Made by a program: the position numbers and the translations under genes. A model generated the notes under the pieces. It searched no databases. It was not told the DNA's origin and was given only the letters and a program-made list of their open reading frames with translations. Shown here piece by piece: positions 8,270 to 17,267 of a DNA stretch of 64,000 bases. This DNA is from Dinoroseobacter sp034111085 (lineage in GTDB: Bacteria > Pseudomonadota > Alphaproteobacteria > Rhodobacterales > Rhodobacteraceae). The DNA is taken from the NCBI GenBank assembly GCA_034111085.1, contig JAWUXZ010000034.1:124001-188000 (forward strand). Direction: 5' to 3'. Positions within the stretch are counted from its first letter, which is position 1. Each line of letters starts with the position of its first letter.

Positions 8270-9730
8270 ATGCGCTTTCTGACACGCAGCCTGATCGGGC
8301 TTTTCTTGGTGGCCTTGACCGTGGGCCTTTTGGGTTACGCCGGCGCGACGCTTTATGGGGCTGTGCAGGCGCGCATGTCCGAAGAGCCATTCTCCAGGCC
8401 TGCCCGCGAGCGGATTATCAGCGTTAACGTCGTCACTTTCACGCCCGAGACGATCCAACCGGAATTGACCGTCTTTGGCGAGGTTCGCAGCCGTCGCACG
8501 CTGGATATTCGTGCTGCGTCCGGCGGGCGGGTGATTGAACTTTCGCCTGAATTTGCCGAAGGCGGGCGCGTGACCGCTGGCACTGTACTGGCTCGGATCG
8601 ACCCGGTGGAGGCGCAATCGTCGCTTGCGGTCGCGCGTGCGGATGCCTCTGAGGCCGCCGCAGATCTGCGCGAGGCAGACCGCGCATTGTTGCTGGCCCA
8701 AGATGAGCTGACAGCTGCCCGGACCCAAGCCGCATTGCGAGAGCGTGCGCTTGAGCGCCAGCGCGACCTTGAAGCGCGCGGCGTGGGCACCGCTGCCGCT
8801 GTTGAAGCCGCTGAGCTTGCCGCGTCTTCCGCCAATCAGGCCGTGCTGTCGCGTCGCCAATCGCTTGCCAATGCCGAAGCGCGTATTGATCAGGCGCGCA
8901 CAACAATTGAACGCCGTCAGATCGCGCTGGGCAACGCCGAACGCCGCCTTGCCGATACCGAGATTATTGCCAGCTTTGACGGAACACTCGCTGAAGTGTC
9001 TGTCGTCGAGGGCCGGATCGTGTCGACCAATGATCAGATTGCGCAACTGATCGATCCCGATGCGCTTGAAGTGGCCTTCCGCGTGTCCACCGCACAATAC
9101 GCACGATTGCTGGATGACGCAGGCAGTCTGCGCGATGTGCCAGTTCGCCTGACACTGGATGCCTCGGGCATTGATCTGACCGCCGAAAGCCGCATTAGCC
9201 GCGAAAGTGCTGCTGTCGGTGTGGGGCAAACGGGTCGTCAGCTTTTTGCGCAATTGGACGGCGCACCTGGATTCCGCCCCGGAGATTTCGTCAGCGTCAC
9301 GATCGTAGAGCCCGCTTTGAACCGCGTGGCACGCTTGCCTGCAACAGCCGTAGACGCGGCGGGTAATGTGCTGGTGATCGGCGAGGATCAGCGGTTGCGC
9401 ACCGAAACGGTAGAGATTTTGCGCCGCGAACGCGATGACGTGATTGTACGTGCACGCGGCCTTGCGGGCGAAGACATCGTATCCGAGCGCTCGCCGCTTT
9501 TGGGCAGTGGTATTCGCGTGTCACCCGTGCGCCCCGGTGTGGGGGCCGAACCTGAAGCGCCGCCCGAGATGCTTGCTTTGGAAGATGACCGCCGTGCGCG
9601 CTTGATCGCGTTCGTCGAGGACAACCGCCGCCTACCGCCCCCGGTGAAGGCGCGCATGTTGGAACAACTTGCAGAACCCGAGGTGCCTGCCGAAATGGTA
9701 AGTCGCCTCGAAGGCCGGATGGGGAGCTAG
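8270..9730 (+). CDS. RND efflux pump periplasmic adaptor subunit
   Basis: A 486-residue membrane-fusion protein. Residues 5-30 form a signal anchor (LTRSLIGLFLVALTVGLLGY). Then comes a split lipoyl/barrel-sandwich domain (VFGEVRSRRTLDIRAASGGRV, later DTEIIASFDGTLAEVSV), with a long alpha-helical hairpin between the halves (about residues 125-215), then beta-barrel and membrane-proximal domains. The C-terminus is extended by about 60 residues rich in Arg and Glu. I used the ATG at 8270, preceded by GCGGAG; an in-frame ATG 33 bp upstream adds sequence that does not look like a signal. It forms a pair with the pump gene 3 bp downstream. The substrate is unknown. Confidence 0.93.
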   Translation: MRFLTRSLIGLFLVALTVGLLGYAGATLYGAVQARMSEEPFSRPARERIISVNVVTFTPETIQPELTVFGEVRSRRTLDIRAASGGRVIELSPEFAEGGRVTAGTVLARIDPVEAQSSLAVARADASEAAADLREADRALLLAQDELTAARTQAALRERALERQRDLEARGVGTAAAVEAAELAASSANQAVLSRRQSLANAEARIDQARTTIERRQIALGNAERRLADTEIIASFDGTLAEVSVVEGRIVSTNDQIAQLIDPDALEVAFRVSTAQYARLLDDAGSLRDVPVRLTLDASGIDLTAESRISRESAAVGVGQTGRQLFAQLDGAPGFRPGDFVSVTIVEPALNRVARLPATAVDAAGNVLVIGEDQRLRTETVEILRRERDDVIVRARGLAGEDIVSERSPLLGSGIRVSPVRPGVGAEPEAPPEMLALEDDRRARLIAFVEDNRRLPPPVKARMLEQLAEPEVPAEMVSRLEGRMGS

Positions 9731-9733
9731 ATC

Positions 9734-12700
9734 ATGTTTTCGCGCGCCGGAGGTCTGATCTCATATTTCACCCGTCACAAGACAGCCGCTAACCTCGTAT
9801 TGGTGCTGCTGATTGTTGCTGGCGCGTCTGCGATCCCGAACATGCGGGCGCAGTTTTTCCCCGACGTGATTATCGACGATGTGACCGTTTCTGTGAACTG
9901 GAGCGGGGCTGGCGCCGAAGATGTCGACGCCGCTATCGTCCAGATCCTGCAGCCCGCACTTCTCGCGGTTGAAGGTGTCGCCAGTGCGTCGGCCACTTCG
10001 CGCGAAGGACGTGCCACGATTGGGTTAGAGTTTGAGCCCAACTGGGACATGGCCCGCGCCGCCGTTGATGTGCAAACCACCGTCGACCAAGTGGGCAACC
10101 TGCCTGCTGATGCCGATACGCCCAATGTGCGGCGCGGTGCGTGGCGCGACCGTGTCACCGACGTGGTCATCACCGGGCCTGTGGGCGTGGACCAATTGGC
10201 GCGCTTTACCGACGAGTTTGTCGCAAGGCTGTTTCTGGAAGGCGTCACGCGCGCCACGATCCGAGGCATCGCCGATCCGCGCATCTTGATCGAGGTCACG
10301 TCTGCCGCGCTGGTCGAGCATAACGTAACGCTGTCAGAGATTTCCATCGCGGTTGGCGCGGAAGCCGAAAGTGATCCCGCAGGTGACGTCGCAGGGGCCA
10401 ATGCGCGGGTGCGAACCGGGATTGCAAAGAGGTCCCCCGAAGAGTTGGCGCTTGTTGTTCTACGCTCAAATCCCGATGGCAGCACGCTGACTGTTGGCGA
10501 TGTCGCGGGCATTCGCAGCGAAGGTATTGACCGCCAGCGCGCGTATTTTGTGGGCGATAACCCGGCAATTTCCGTGCGTGTGGATCGTACCGATGGCGGT
10601 GATGCGATTACGTTGCAAGCGCAGGTCGAAGATGTCGCCGCTGAGGTCCAATCTGGTCTGCCAGAAGGTGTGACCATTGATCTAATTCGCACGCGGTCTG
10701 AGTTGATTACAGGGCGTCTGAATATCCTGCTCGACAATGCCTTAGTGGGGCTGATGCTTGTTGTTGGCCTGCTGTTCTTGTTTCTCAATGCGCGCACGGC
10801 GTTCTGGGTCGCGGCGGGTATTCCTGTGGCACTTCTCGGTGCAATGGCGTTGATGTTTGCCGCTGGGCTTACGATCAACATGATCTCGCTCTTTGCGCTG
10901 ATTATCACCTTGGGGATCGTGGTCGATGACGCCATTGTCGTCGGAGAACACGCGGATTACCGCGCGAGGGTGCTCAAGGAAAAACCGATGGAGGCGGCTG
11001 AAAACGCTGCAAAGCGCATGTCGATGCCGGTGTTTTCCGCCACTTTGACGACGATTATCGCGTTTTGGGGCCTTACCATGATCGGGGGGCGCTTTGGCGA
11101 CCTGATCGCCGACATTCCGTTCACTGTGATCGTTGTGCTGATCGCCTCGCTGATCGAGTGTTTCTTGATTCTGCCCAACCACATGGCTCATGCCCTGAAA
11201 GAGCGCCAGATCGACAGCTTCAGCCGCACCCGTGTGGCGATGGCCGCCGTGCCGATCCTGTTGATTGTGGGCGGTTTGGCGAGCCTTGGCTACCACGGCC
11301 TTGTGGGTCTTGACGGGTTCAGCGACCCAACGCTGATTGTTACGATACTTAGCGGGATGGCAGCGGTCGCGGGTGTCTTCCTGATCCTGCCGCGCGCGCG
11401 CAAAGTTCAAGTACTGGCGGCGATGTCCCGGCAAGGCTTCGATCTGCCCTCGCATGTGGTTAACAAGGGCCTCGATTGGTTCCGCCGCGTGATCTTCCGC
11501 CCCTTGATGGCCGGGGTGATTGCGGCGCGCTATCCGGTTTTTGCGGGCTTGGTCGTGGTGCTGAGCAGCCAGATCACACTGTTCATCCAAGGCGACGTGA
11601 CATGGCGGTTCTTCAACTCGCCGGAACAAGGCTCTGTCTCGGGCAATTTTGCCATGCTGCCGGGGGCGACGCGCGACGACACGATGGAGGTTATGCGCGC
11701 AATCCAGGCCACCACGGAGGAACTTGGTGCGCAATATGAGGCCGAGCATGGCCGCAATCCGCTGGTCTATGTGCTTGCCGAAGTGGGCGGCGGCACAGGT
11801 CGCGCGCTGGCGATTGCCGATACCAAGACACCAGATCAGCTTGGGTCAATTGCGATTGAATTGATCGACGCTGATCTGCGCCCGTATTCCAGCCGTGACT
11901 TTGTTGCTGCCTTGCAAGAAGCGGCTGGCAGCCACCCGATGCTTGAGACCTTCAGCTTTCGCTCATGGGGCTCTGGCCCGGGGGGCGACGCGCTTGATGT
12001 GCAGATCACCGGGGCCGAGGCCGCAATTCTGAAAGCCGCCGCAGAGGCGCTAAAGGCGCGCATGGCGCAGTTTGGCGAGGTGTCCGCGCTGGAGGACGAT
12101 CTTGCCTATGATAAGCAGGAACTTGTGCTCGACCTGACGCCGCAAGGGGCTGCCCTTGGGTTCACAATCGATGGCATCGGTCGGGTTTTGCGGGATCGCC
12201 TCAACGGGATCGAGGCGGCCAGTTTCCCCTCCGGTGTGCGCTCGGCCACTATTCAGGTGGAGTTGCCCGAAAGCGAGCTGACCGCAGACTTCCTTGATCG
12301 CACGCAAATGCGCAGCCCAAGTGGTGTGTATGTGTCGCTCGCCGATATCGTGACGGTAACATCTCGCACCGGCTTCTCGACAATTCGGCGCGAGAACGGG
12401 CTTCATGTGGTGTCAGTGACGGGCGATATTTCCGAAGATGACGCGCCGCGCGCCCAAGAAATCATGGAGCAAACCCGCGATGTGATCCTGCCCGAACTGG
12501 AAAGCCAGTTTGGCGTGACCACGCGCTTGTCAGGACTGGCCGAGCAGGAGAACGATTTTCTGACCGACGCCCTTCTGGGCTTTGGCTTGTGCTTGCTAGG
12601 GATATTCTTGGTGCTGGCTTGGATATTCTCAAGCTGGACGCGGCCCGTGGTGGTGATGGCGATCATCCCATTCGGTCTGGTGGGCGCGATTTACGGCCAC

Positions 12701-13342
12701 TTCATATGGGATGTGCCGCTGAGCCTGTTTTCCGTAGTCGGTCTGATCGGGATGACCGGAATTGTCATCAACGACTCTATCGTATTGGTCACAACTGTGG
12801 ACGAATATGCCGAGGACCGAGGGTTGGTGCCTGCGATCATCGATGCCGCGACCGACCGATTCCGGCCCGTGTTGCTGACAACGTTGACCACAGTGCTTGG
12901 CCTCGCGCCGCTGTTGTTTGAGACCTCGCAGCAAGCGCAATTCTTGCGCCCCACAGTGATCACGCTGGTCTATGGCCTCGCCTTCGGGATGGTGCTCGTG
13001 TTGCTCTTGGTGCCCGCATTGCTGGCCATTGGTCAGGACGTCCAGCGCCAAGGCACAGCACTGCGCCGGGCGCTTAGCTCGCCAAGCCGCTCGGGCGGGA
13101 TGGGGGCTGCTGTAACTTGTGTTGCGGCCGTGATTGCAGCGCTGTTTGCGGCCACGCTGGGCGCAACCATAGTCACCGGCGCGCTACCGCTAACTCTGGC
13201 GGGCCTTACACCGGCGCTGGCCGCGTCGAACCCAATGGGGGCCGCGACGCTGATCTTCATTGCAGGCAGCGCGGTGCTGGTTTTGGCCGCATGGATCGTG
13301 CTGGCCAGCGCGATGCTTTGGGCGAAGCGGACAGCGTCCTAA
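9734..13342 (+). CDS. RND (HAE1/AcrB-type) efflux pump inner-membrane transporter, elongated
   Basis: A 1202-residue proton-driven RND pump. TM1 lies near residues 17-34 and is followed by a porter domain. The proton-relay Asp pair is D398-D399 in LGIVVDDAIVVGE, and the second-half motif is GMTGIVINDSIVL. Typical HAE1 pumps have 1020-1060 residues; the excess comes from an additional hydrophobic stretch near residues 500-555 and two more hydrophobic segments at the C-terminus (about 1125-1200). It overlaps the convergent tlpA stop by 4 bp. No outer-membrane channel gene is adjacent, so a shared TolC-like partner is likely. Confidence 0.93.
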   Translation: MFSRAGGLISYFTRHKTAANLVLVLLIVAGASAIPNMRAQFFPDVIIDDVTVSVNWSGAGAEDVDAAIVQILQPALLAVEGVASASATSREGRATIGLEFEPNWDMARAAVDVQTTVDQVGNLPADADTPNVRRGAWRDRVTDVVITGPVGVDQLARFTDEFVARLFLEGVTRATIRGIADPRILIEVTSAALVEHNVTLSEISIAVGAEAESDPAGDVAGANARVRTGIAKRSPEELALVVLRSNPDGSTLTVGDVAGIRSEGIDRQRAYFVGDNPAISVRVDRTDGGDAITLQAQVEDVAAEVQSGLPEGVTIDLIRTRSELITGRLNILLDNALVGLMLVVGLLFLFLNARTAFWVAAGIPVALLGAMALMFAAGLTINMISLFALIITLGIVVDDAIVVGEHADYRARVLKEKPMEAAENAAKRMSMPVFSATLTTIIAFWGLTMIGGRFGDLIADIPFTVIVVLIASLIECFLILPNHMAHALKERQIDSFSRTRVAMAAVPILLIVGGLASLGYHGLVGLDGFSDPTLIVTILSGMAAVAGVFLILPRARKVQVLAAMSRQGFDLPSHVVNKGLDWFRRVIFRPLMAGVIAARYPVFAGLVVVLSSQITLFIQGDVTWRFFNSPEQGSVSGNFAMLPGATRDDTMEVMRAIQATTEELGAQYEAEHGRNPLVYVLAEVGGGTGRALAIADTKTPDQLGSIAIELIDADLRPYSSRDFVAALQEAAGSHPMLETFSFRSWGSGPGGDALDVQITGAEAAILKAAAEALKARMAQFGEVSALEDDLAYDKQELVLDLTPQGAALGFTIDGIGRVLRDRLNGIEAASFPSGVRSATIQVELPESELTADFLDRTQMRSPSGVYVSLADIVTVTSRTGFSTIRRENGLHVVSVTGDISEDDAPRAQEIMEQTRDVILPELESQFGVTTRLSGLAEQENDFLTDALLGFGLCLLGIFLVLAWIFSSWTRPVVVMAIIPFGLVGAIYGHFIWDVPLSLFSVVGLIGMTGIVINDSIVLVTTVDEYAEDRGLVPAIIDAATDRFRPVLLTTLTTVLGLAPLLFETSQQAQFLRPTVITLVYGLAFGMVLVLLLVPALLAIGQDVQRQGTALRRALSSPSRSGGMGAAVTCVAAVIAALFAATLGATIVTGALPLTLAGLTPALAASNPMGAATLIFIAGSAVLVLAAWIVLASAMLWAKRTAS

Positions 13343-13932
13343 GAGCCGTCCATCAACGCCTTGATAATCGCCTGCGCGCTATCGGTGTCCCAAAAGGCGT
13401 CGCCGCGCAGACGGGCGATCTCTTTGCCCTCGGGGTTCAGAATCACCGTGATCGGCAAACCCGCAACGGCCATCCCACTCGAGAGCGCCATATCTGGGTC
13501 GCGGTATTTTGGCAGGCCTTCGATGCCTTCTTCGGCAAAGAACCGATCAATCGCTTCAGGCGGATTGCGGCCCGATGCGACGGTCACGACGCGGAAATCG
13601 TCGCTGCCCATCTGCGCCTGCAAATTCGCCAGTGACGGCATTTCCTTGCGGCACGGAGCGCACCATGTGGCCCAGAAGTTCAGCACGACATGGCCGCCCT
13701 CAAGATCCGCGAGTGTCATCTCGCCGCCATTCTCGTCCAGAAACACGGCGTCCGTCGTTGCTTGCGGCACCGAATGGAACATCAGCTTGCGCATCTGGTC
13801 CGTGCGCAGGGCTTCCACCGCGCTCCAGTCCATTGCCACGCCCTCAGGGGTGGCGTCACGCTCGGACGACCAGTATAACCCAGCCGCGACAATCCCAACG
13901 CCCAAAGCCACAACGCCAATCCATTTGGTCAT
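13339..13932 (-). CDS. tlpA: TlpA-family membrane-anchored thioredoxin
   Basis: A 197-residue protein with an N-terminal membrane anchor (residues 3-21) and a periplasmic thioredoxin domain. The active site is WCAPC with Cys91 and Cys94, in the context VVLNFWATWCAPCRKEMPSL. TlpA-type proteins reduce cysteines needed for cytochrome c or copper-centre assembly. I used the ATG at 13932, with GAGGAAG upstream; the longer frame runs through argH sequence. It is divergent from argH with a 30-bp gap, an arrangement I recall from other alphaproteobacteria. Confidence 0.93.
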   Translation of the reverse strand: MTKWIGVVALGVGIVAAGLYWSSERDATPEGVAMDWSAVEALRTDQMRKLMFHSVPQATTDAVFLDENGGEMTLADLEGGHVVLNFWATWCAPCRKEMPSLANLQAQMGSDDFRVVTVASGRNPPEAIDRFFAEEGIEGLPKYRDPDMALSSGMAVAGLPITVILNPEGKEIARLRGDAFWDTDSAQAIIKALMDGS

Positions 13933-13962
13933 CTGAATTCTTCCTCTTCCCGAAAGGCTTTC

Positions 13963-15366
13963 ATGTCTGACGCCCTCGATACATCCAAAGCCAACACCAT
14001 GTGGGGTGGCCGTTTCGCCGCCGGTCCCGATGCCATTATGGAAGCAATTAACGCTTCCATCGGGTTCGACAAGCGCCTTGCACGCCAAGATATCGAAGGC
14101 TCACGCGCGCATGCCGCGATGCTTGCCGGGCAAGGTATCATTACGGATAAGGATGCCGAGGCGATCCGGGAAGGCCTTCTCACGGTCTTGTCAGAGATCG
14201 AGGGCGGATCGTTTCAGTTTTCTACCGCTTTGGAAGACATCCACATGAACGTCGAGGCGCGTTTGAAAGAAGTTGTGGGCGAACCGGCAGGTCGCTTGCA
14301 CACCGCGCGCTCGCGCAATGACCAGGTGGCAACTGATTTCCGCCTGTGGGTGCGTGACCAATGCGACGCCGCCGTGGAAGGACTGGGGGCGTTGCAAAAA
14401 GCGCTGCTGGCCCAAGCCGAGGCGGGCGCCGAATGGGTCATGCCCGGCTTTACCCATCTGCAAACCGCCCAGCCTGTCACATGGGGGCATCACATGATGG
14501 CCTACGTAGAGATGTTCGGACGCGACCGCTCGCGCTTTGCCGATGCCCGCGTGCGAATGAACGAGTCGCCTTTGGGTGCTGCGGCTTTGGCAGGCACGAG
14601 CTTTCCGATTGACCGTGAACAGACCGCCGCCGCCCTTGGCTTCGATCGCCCGATGGCAAATTCGCTGGACGCCGTGTCGGACCGAGACTTCGCGCTCGAG
14701 TTTCTGTCCTCGGCCACGATCTGCGCCATGCACCTGTCGCGCTTCGCCGAGGAGCTGGTGATTTGGTCCTCGGCCCAGTTCCGGTTTGTAGCGTTGTCAG
14801 ATCGCTTCTCTACTGGTTCGTCGATCATGCCGCAGAAGAAAAACCCTGATGCGGCTGAGCTTATCCGCGCCAAGATCGGGCGGATACTCGGGGCGAATGT
14901 GGCGCTGCTGACTGTGATGAAGGGGCTGCCCTTAGCTTACTCCAAGGACATGCAGGAAGACAAAGAACAGGTGTTTGATGCGGCCGATACATTGATGCTG
15001 GCGCTGGCGGCGATGACCGGAATGATCAGCGATATGACCGCGAACCGCGCTAGCCTTGAGGTCGCAGCTGCCTCTGGGTTTTCCACCGCGACCGATTTGG
15101 CCGACTGGCTTGTGCGCACGCTCGACATGCCATTTCGTGATGCGCATCACGTGACCGGCAGCCTTGTTGCGTTGGCCGAAAGCAAGGGCTGCGATCTACC
15201 GGACCTGAGCCTTGCGGACATGCAATCGGTCCACGCACAGATCACCGACGCGGTGTTTGACGTGCTCGGCGTGCATAATTCCGTGGCCAGCCGCACGTCT
15301 TACGGCGGCACAGCTCCGGTGCAAGTGCGCGCCCAGATCGAGCGCTGGAAGGAGCAGTTGGCATGA
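13963..15366 (+). CDS. argH: Argininosuccinate lyase
   Basis: A 467-residue enzyme that splits argininosuccinate into arginine and fumarate, the last step of arginine synthesis. The fumarase-superfamily signature GSSIMPQKKNPD is near residue 285; other hallmarks are MWGGRF at the N-terminus, EDIHMNVE and HTARSRNDQVATDFRLW. The length is normal. It heads a tightly packed rightward run ending with lysA and the TIGR02302 gene. The next start overlaps the argH stop (ATGA). Confidence 0.97.
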   Translation: MSDALDTSKANTMWGGRFAAGPDAIMEAINASIGFDKRLARQDIEGSRAHAAMLAGQGIITDKDAEAIREGLLTVLSEIEGGSFQFSTALEDIHMNVEARLKEVVGEPAGRLHTARSRNDQVATDFRLWVRDQCDAAVEGLGALQKALLAQAEAGAEWVMPGFTHLQTAQPVTWGHHMMAYVEMFGRDRSRFADARVRMNESPLGAAALAGTSFPIDREQTAAALGFDRPMANSLDAVSDRDFALEFLSSATICAMHLSRFAEELVIWSSAQFRFVALSDRFSTGSSIMPQKKNPDAAELIRAKIGRILGANVALLTVMKGLPLAYSKDMQEDKEQVFDAADTLMLALAAMTGMISDMTANRASLEVAAASGFSTATDLADWLVRTLDMPFRDAHHVTGSLVALAESKGCDLPDLSLADMQSVHAQITDAVFDVLGVHNSVASRTSYGGTAPVQVRAQIERWKEQLA

Positions 15367-15512
15367 TCCGTCTCGCAATTTTATCGCTGTTGGTGCTTGC
15401 TGCCTGCAACGGCCCCCCGCGCCTGAGCGCAGATATCGACGTGTCTGAGCAAACATTGCGCCCGCGCGCCAGCTTCAACCTTGGCGGCATAGGAGTTAAT
15501 CTTTCCCCATGA
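15363..15512 (+). CDS. Small predicted lipoprotein
   Basis: A 49-residue protein whose start overlaps the argH stop. Residues 1-15 form a lipoprotein signal with lipobox LAAC (Cys15), and a mature peptide of about 34 residues remains. Its C-terminus (SFNLGGIGVNLSP) looks like one or two beta strands. No known family is recognised. The two-sided 4-bp overlaps argue that it is translated. It would be attached to the inner face of the outer membrane or the outer face of the inner membrane. Confidence 0.7.
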   Translation: MIRLAILSLLVLAACNGPPRLSADIDVSEQTLRPRASFNLGGIGVNLSP

Positions 15513-15625
15513 CCCGTATCCTTGCCTGTCTTTGCCTTGCCGCCGCCCTAGGTGCTTGCGGAGTTGACGGTGCGCCGATTGCGCCCGACCGCGATATTCC
15601 CACTGGCCTGTTCCGAGGTGACTAA
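15509..15625 (+). CDS. Tiny lipoprotein, candidate LptM (LPS translocon maturation chaperone)
   Basis: A 38-residue protein with a lipoprotein signal (MTRILACLCLAAALGAC, Cys17). The short mature part begins CGVDGAPIAPDRD. LptM (YifL) of gammaproteobacteria is a small lipoprotein with mature start of the form CGxKGPLxxP, commonly encoded beside lysA/dapF; it helps oxidative folding of LptD with the LPS-export translocon. The similarity here is limited to Cys-Gly, a Gly three residues on, and a Pro around position 10, but the setting upstream of lysA supports it. Start and stop abut both neighbours. Confidence 0.65.
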   Translation: MTRILACLCLAAALGACGVDGAPIAPDRDIPTGLFRGD

Positions 15626-15952
15626 ATGACCCCGCTTCGCATGACCTTTCTCGCGCTCGCCATCTGGGGTGCTGTCCATCCGATGTTTTATTTCATCCTG
15701 TGGTTTCAGGAAAACGGCTGGTCGATCATGGCGATGGTCGATGCGTGGCACGTCAATAATGCGACCTCTGGCCTCGTCTGGGATCTGACGATTGCCGCTG
15801 TCACGCTTACGGTGTTCATCATTGCTGAAGTATTCTCGCGCAAGATTTGGATTGGGCTGATTGCTATTCCAGCGACCTTCTGCATCGGTGTTAGCTGCGG
15901 TTTGCCGCTTTACCTGTTTTTGCGATCCGCGCCCTCTGCGCAGCGCGACTGA
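15626..15952 (+). CDS. DUF2834 membrane protein
   Basis: A 108-residue protein with three predicted membrane segments (about 6-27, 50-70 and 76-98) and the DUF2834 pattern of WGAVHPMFYF near the start and VWDLTIAAVTLTVFI in the middle. The function is unknown. Its ATG directly follows the stop of the tiny lipoprotein gene, so it is part of the argH-lysA transcript. Confidence 0.85.
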   Translation: MTPLRMTFLALAIWGAVHPMFYFILWFQENGWSIMAMVDAWHVNNATSGLVWDLTIAAVTLTVFIIAEVFSRKIWIGLIAIPATFCIGVSCGLPLYLFLRSAPSAQRD

Positions 15953-15973
15953 CATATATAGAGCACGAAAAAC

Positions 15974-17239
15974 ATGGACCATTTCCTCTACCGCGACGGC
16001 GCGCTGTATGCCGAAGACGTGCCTGTGGCCGAGATTGCCGCTAGCGTTGGCTCGCCCTTCTACGTCTACTCGACCGCGACCCTGACGCGCCACTTTCAGT
16101 TGTTCCATGACGCACTTGCCTGGACCGATCACACGATCTGCTTTGCGATGAAATCCAACAGCAACCAAGCGGTGCTCAAGCTGCTCGGTGATCTGGGTGC
16201 AGGCATGGACGTGGTCTCAGGCGGTGAATATGCGCGGGCCAAGGCGGCAGGGGTTCCGGGCGAACGGATCGTGTTTTCCGGTGTTGGCAAAACTCGCGAC
16301 GAGATGCGCTTGGCGCTGACCGGCGGCGTGCGCCAGTTCAACGTCGAAAGCGAGCCTGAGATGGAGGTTTTGTCCGAGGTCGCGGTCTCGCTCGGCCTTG
16401 TGGCCCCGATTACAGTGCGCGTGAACCCAGATGTGGACGCGCGCACGCATGCGAAGATCTCGACCGGCAAGAAGGGCGATAAGTTCGGCATTCCGATCAG
16501 CCGCGCGTCCGAGGTTTATGCGCGCGCCGCTGCTTTGCCGGGCATCAAGGTGATCGGTATCGATGTGCATATCGGCAGTCAGTTGACTGAGCTGGAACCA
16601 TTTGAGCAGGCCTATCTGAAAGTCGCCGACCTGACACGCCAACTGCGCAGTGAAGGCCATGAGATCAGCCGCCTCGATCTGGGCGGCGGTCTTGGTATTC
16701 CCTATGCACGCTCCAACGAGGCCCCGCCTTTGCCGACCGAATACGGCGAGTTAATCCGGCGCACCGTTGGTGATCTGGACTGCGAGATCGAGATTGAACC
16801 GGGCCGTCTAATTTCAGGCAATGCCGGGATCATGGTCGCGGGCGTTATTTACGTAAAGGATGGCGACGGCACCAATTTCCTGATCCTCGATGGGGCCATG
16901 AACGACCTGATCCGCCCCGCGATGTACGGCGCATGGCACGACATCATTCCGGTGATCGAGGCAGCACCGGGCGTTGAACAGGCGCTTTACGACATCGTCG
17001 GCCCGGTTTGCGAATCGGGCGACACCTTCGCCAAAGGCCGCCCGATGCCGCCGCTGAGCGCCGGAGACCTCGTCGCGTTCCGTTCTGCGGGCGCATATGG
17101 CGCTGTGATGGCGAGCGAATACAACACGCGGCCCCTGATCCCCGAGGTTTTGGTCCATGGCGATCAATTCGCTGTCATTCGGGCGCGTCCAACCTTTGAC
17201 GAAATCATTGCGCGAGATACCATTCCAGAATGGCTATAG
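15974..17239 (+). CDS. lysA: Diaminopimelate decarboxylase
   Basis: A 421-residue PLP enzyme of the fold-III decarboxylase family that makes lysine from meso-diaminopimelate. The PLP lysine is Lys60 in CFAMKSNSN. Other hallmarks are HIGSQL, LDLGGGLGIPY, EPGRLISGNAG and VCESGDTFAKGR. The length is normal. It follows the DUF2834 gene by 21 bp and precedes the TIGR02302 gene by 28 bp. Confidence 0.97.
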   Translation: MDHFLYRDGALYAEDVPVAEIAASVGSPFYVYSTATLTRHFQLFHDALAWTDHTICFAMKSNSNQAVLKLLGDLGAGMDVVSGGEYARAKAAGVPGERIVFSGVGKTRDEMRLALTGGVRQFNVESEPEMEVLSEVAVSLGLVAPITVRVNPDVDARTHAKISTGKKGDKFGIPISRASEVYARAAALPGIKVIGIDVHIGSQLTELEPFEQAYLKVADLTRQLRSEGHEISRLDLGGGLGIPYARSNEAPPLPTEYGELIRRTVGDLDCEIEIEPGRLISGNAGIMVAGVIYVKDGDGTNFLILDGAMNDLIRPAMYGAWHDIIPVIEAAPGVEQALYDIVGPVCESGDTFAKGRPMPPLSAGDLVAFRSAGAYGAVMASEYNTRPLIPEVLVHGDQFAVIRARPTFDEIIARDTIPEWL

Positions 17240-17267
17240 GGCGGTGCGCCGCCGGACCGGAGTGTGA

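Noticed and set aside
8189..9253. 354-residue open frame on the - strand
   Set aside because: It is antisense to the RND adaptor gene and has no recognisable family.
10742..11749. 335-residue open frame on the - strand
   Set aside because: His/Asn/Arg-rich shadow of the RND pump; not gene-like.
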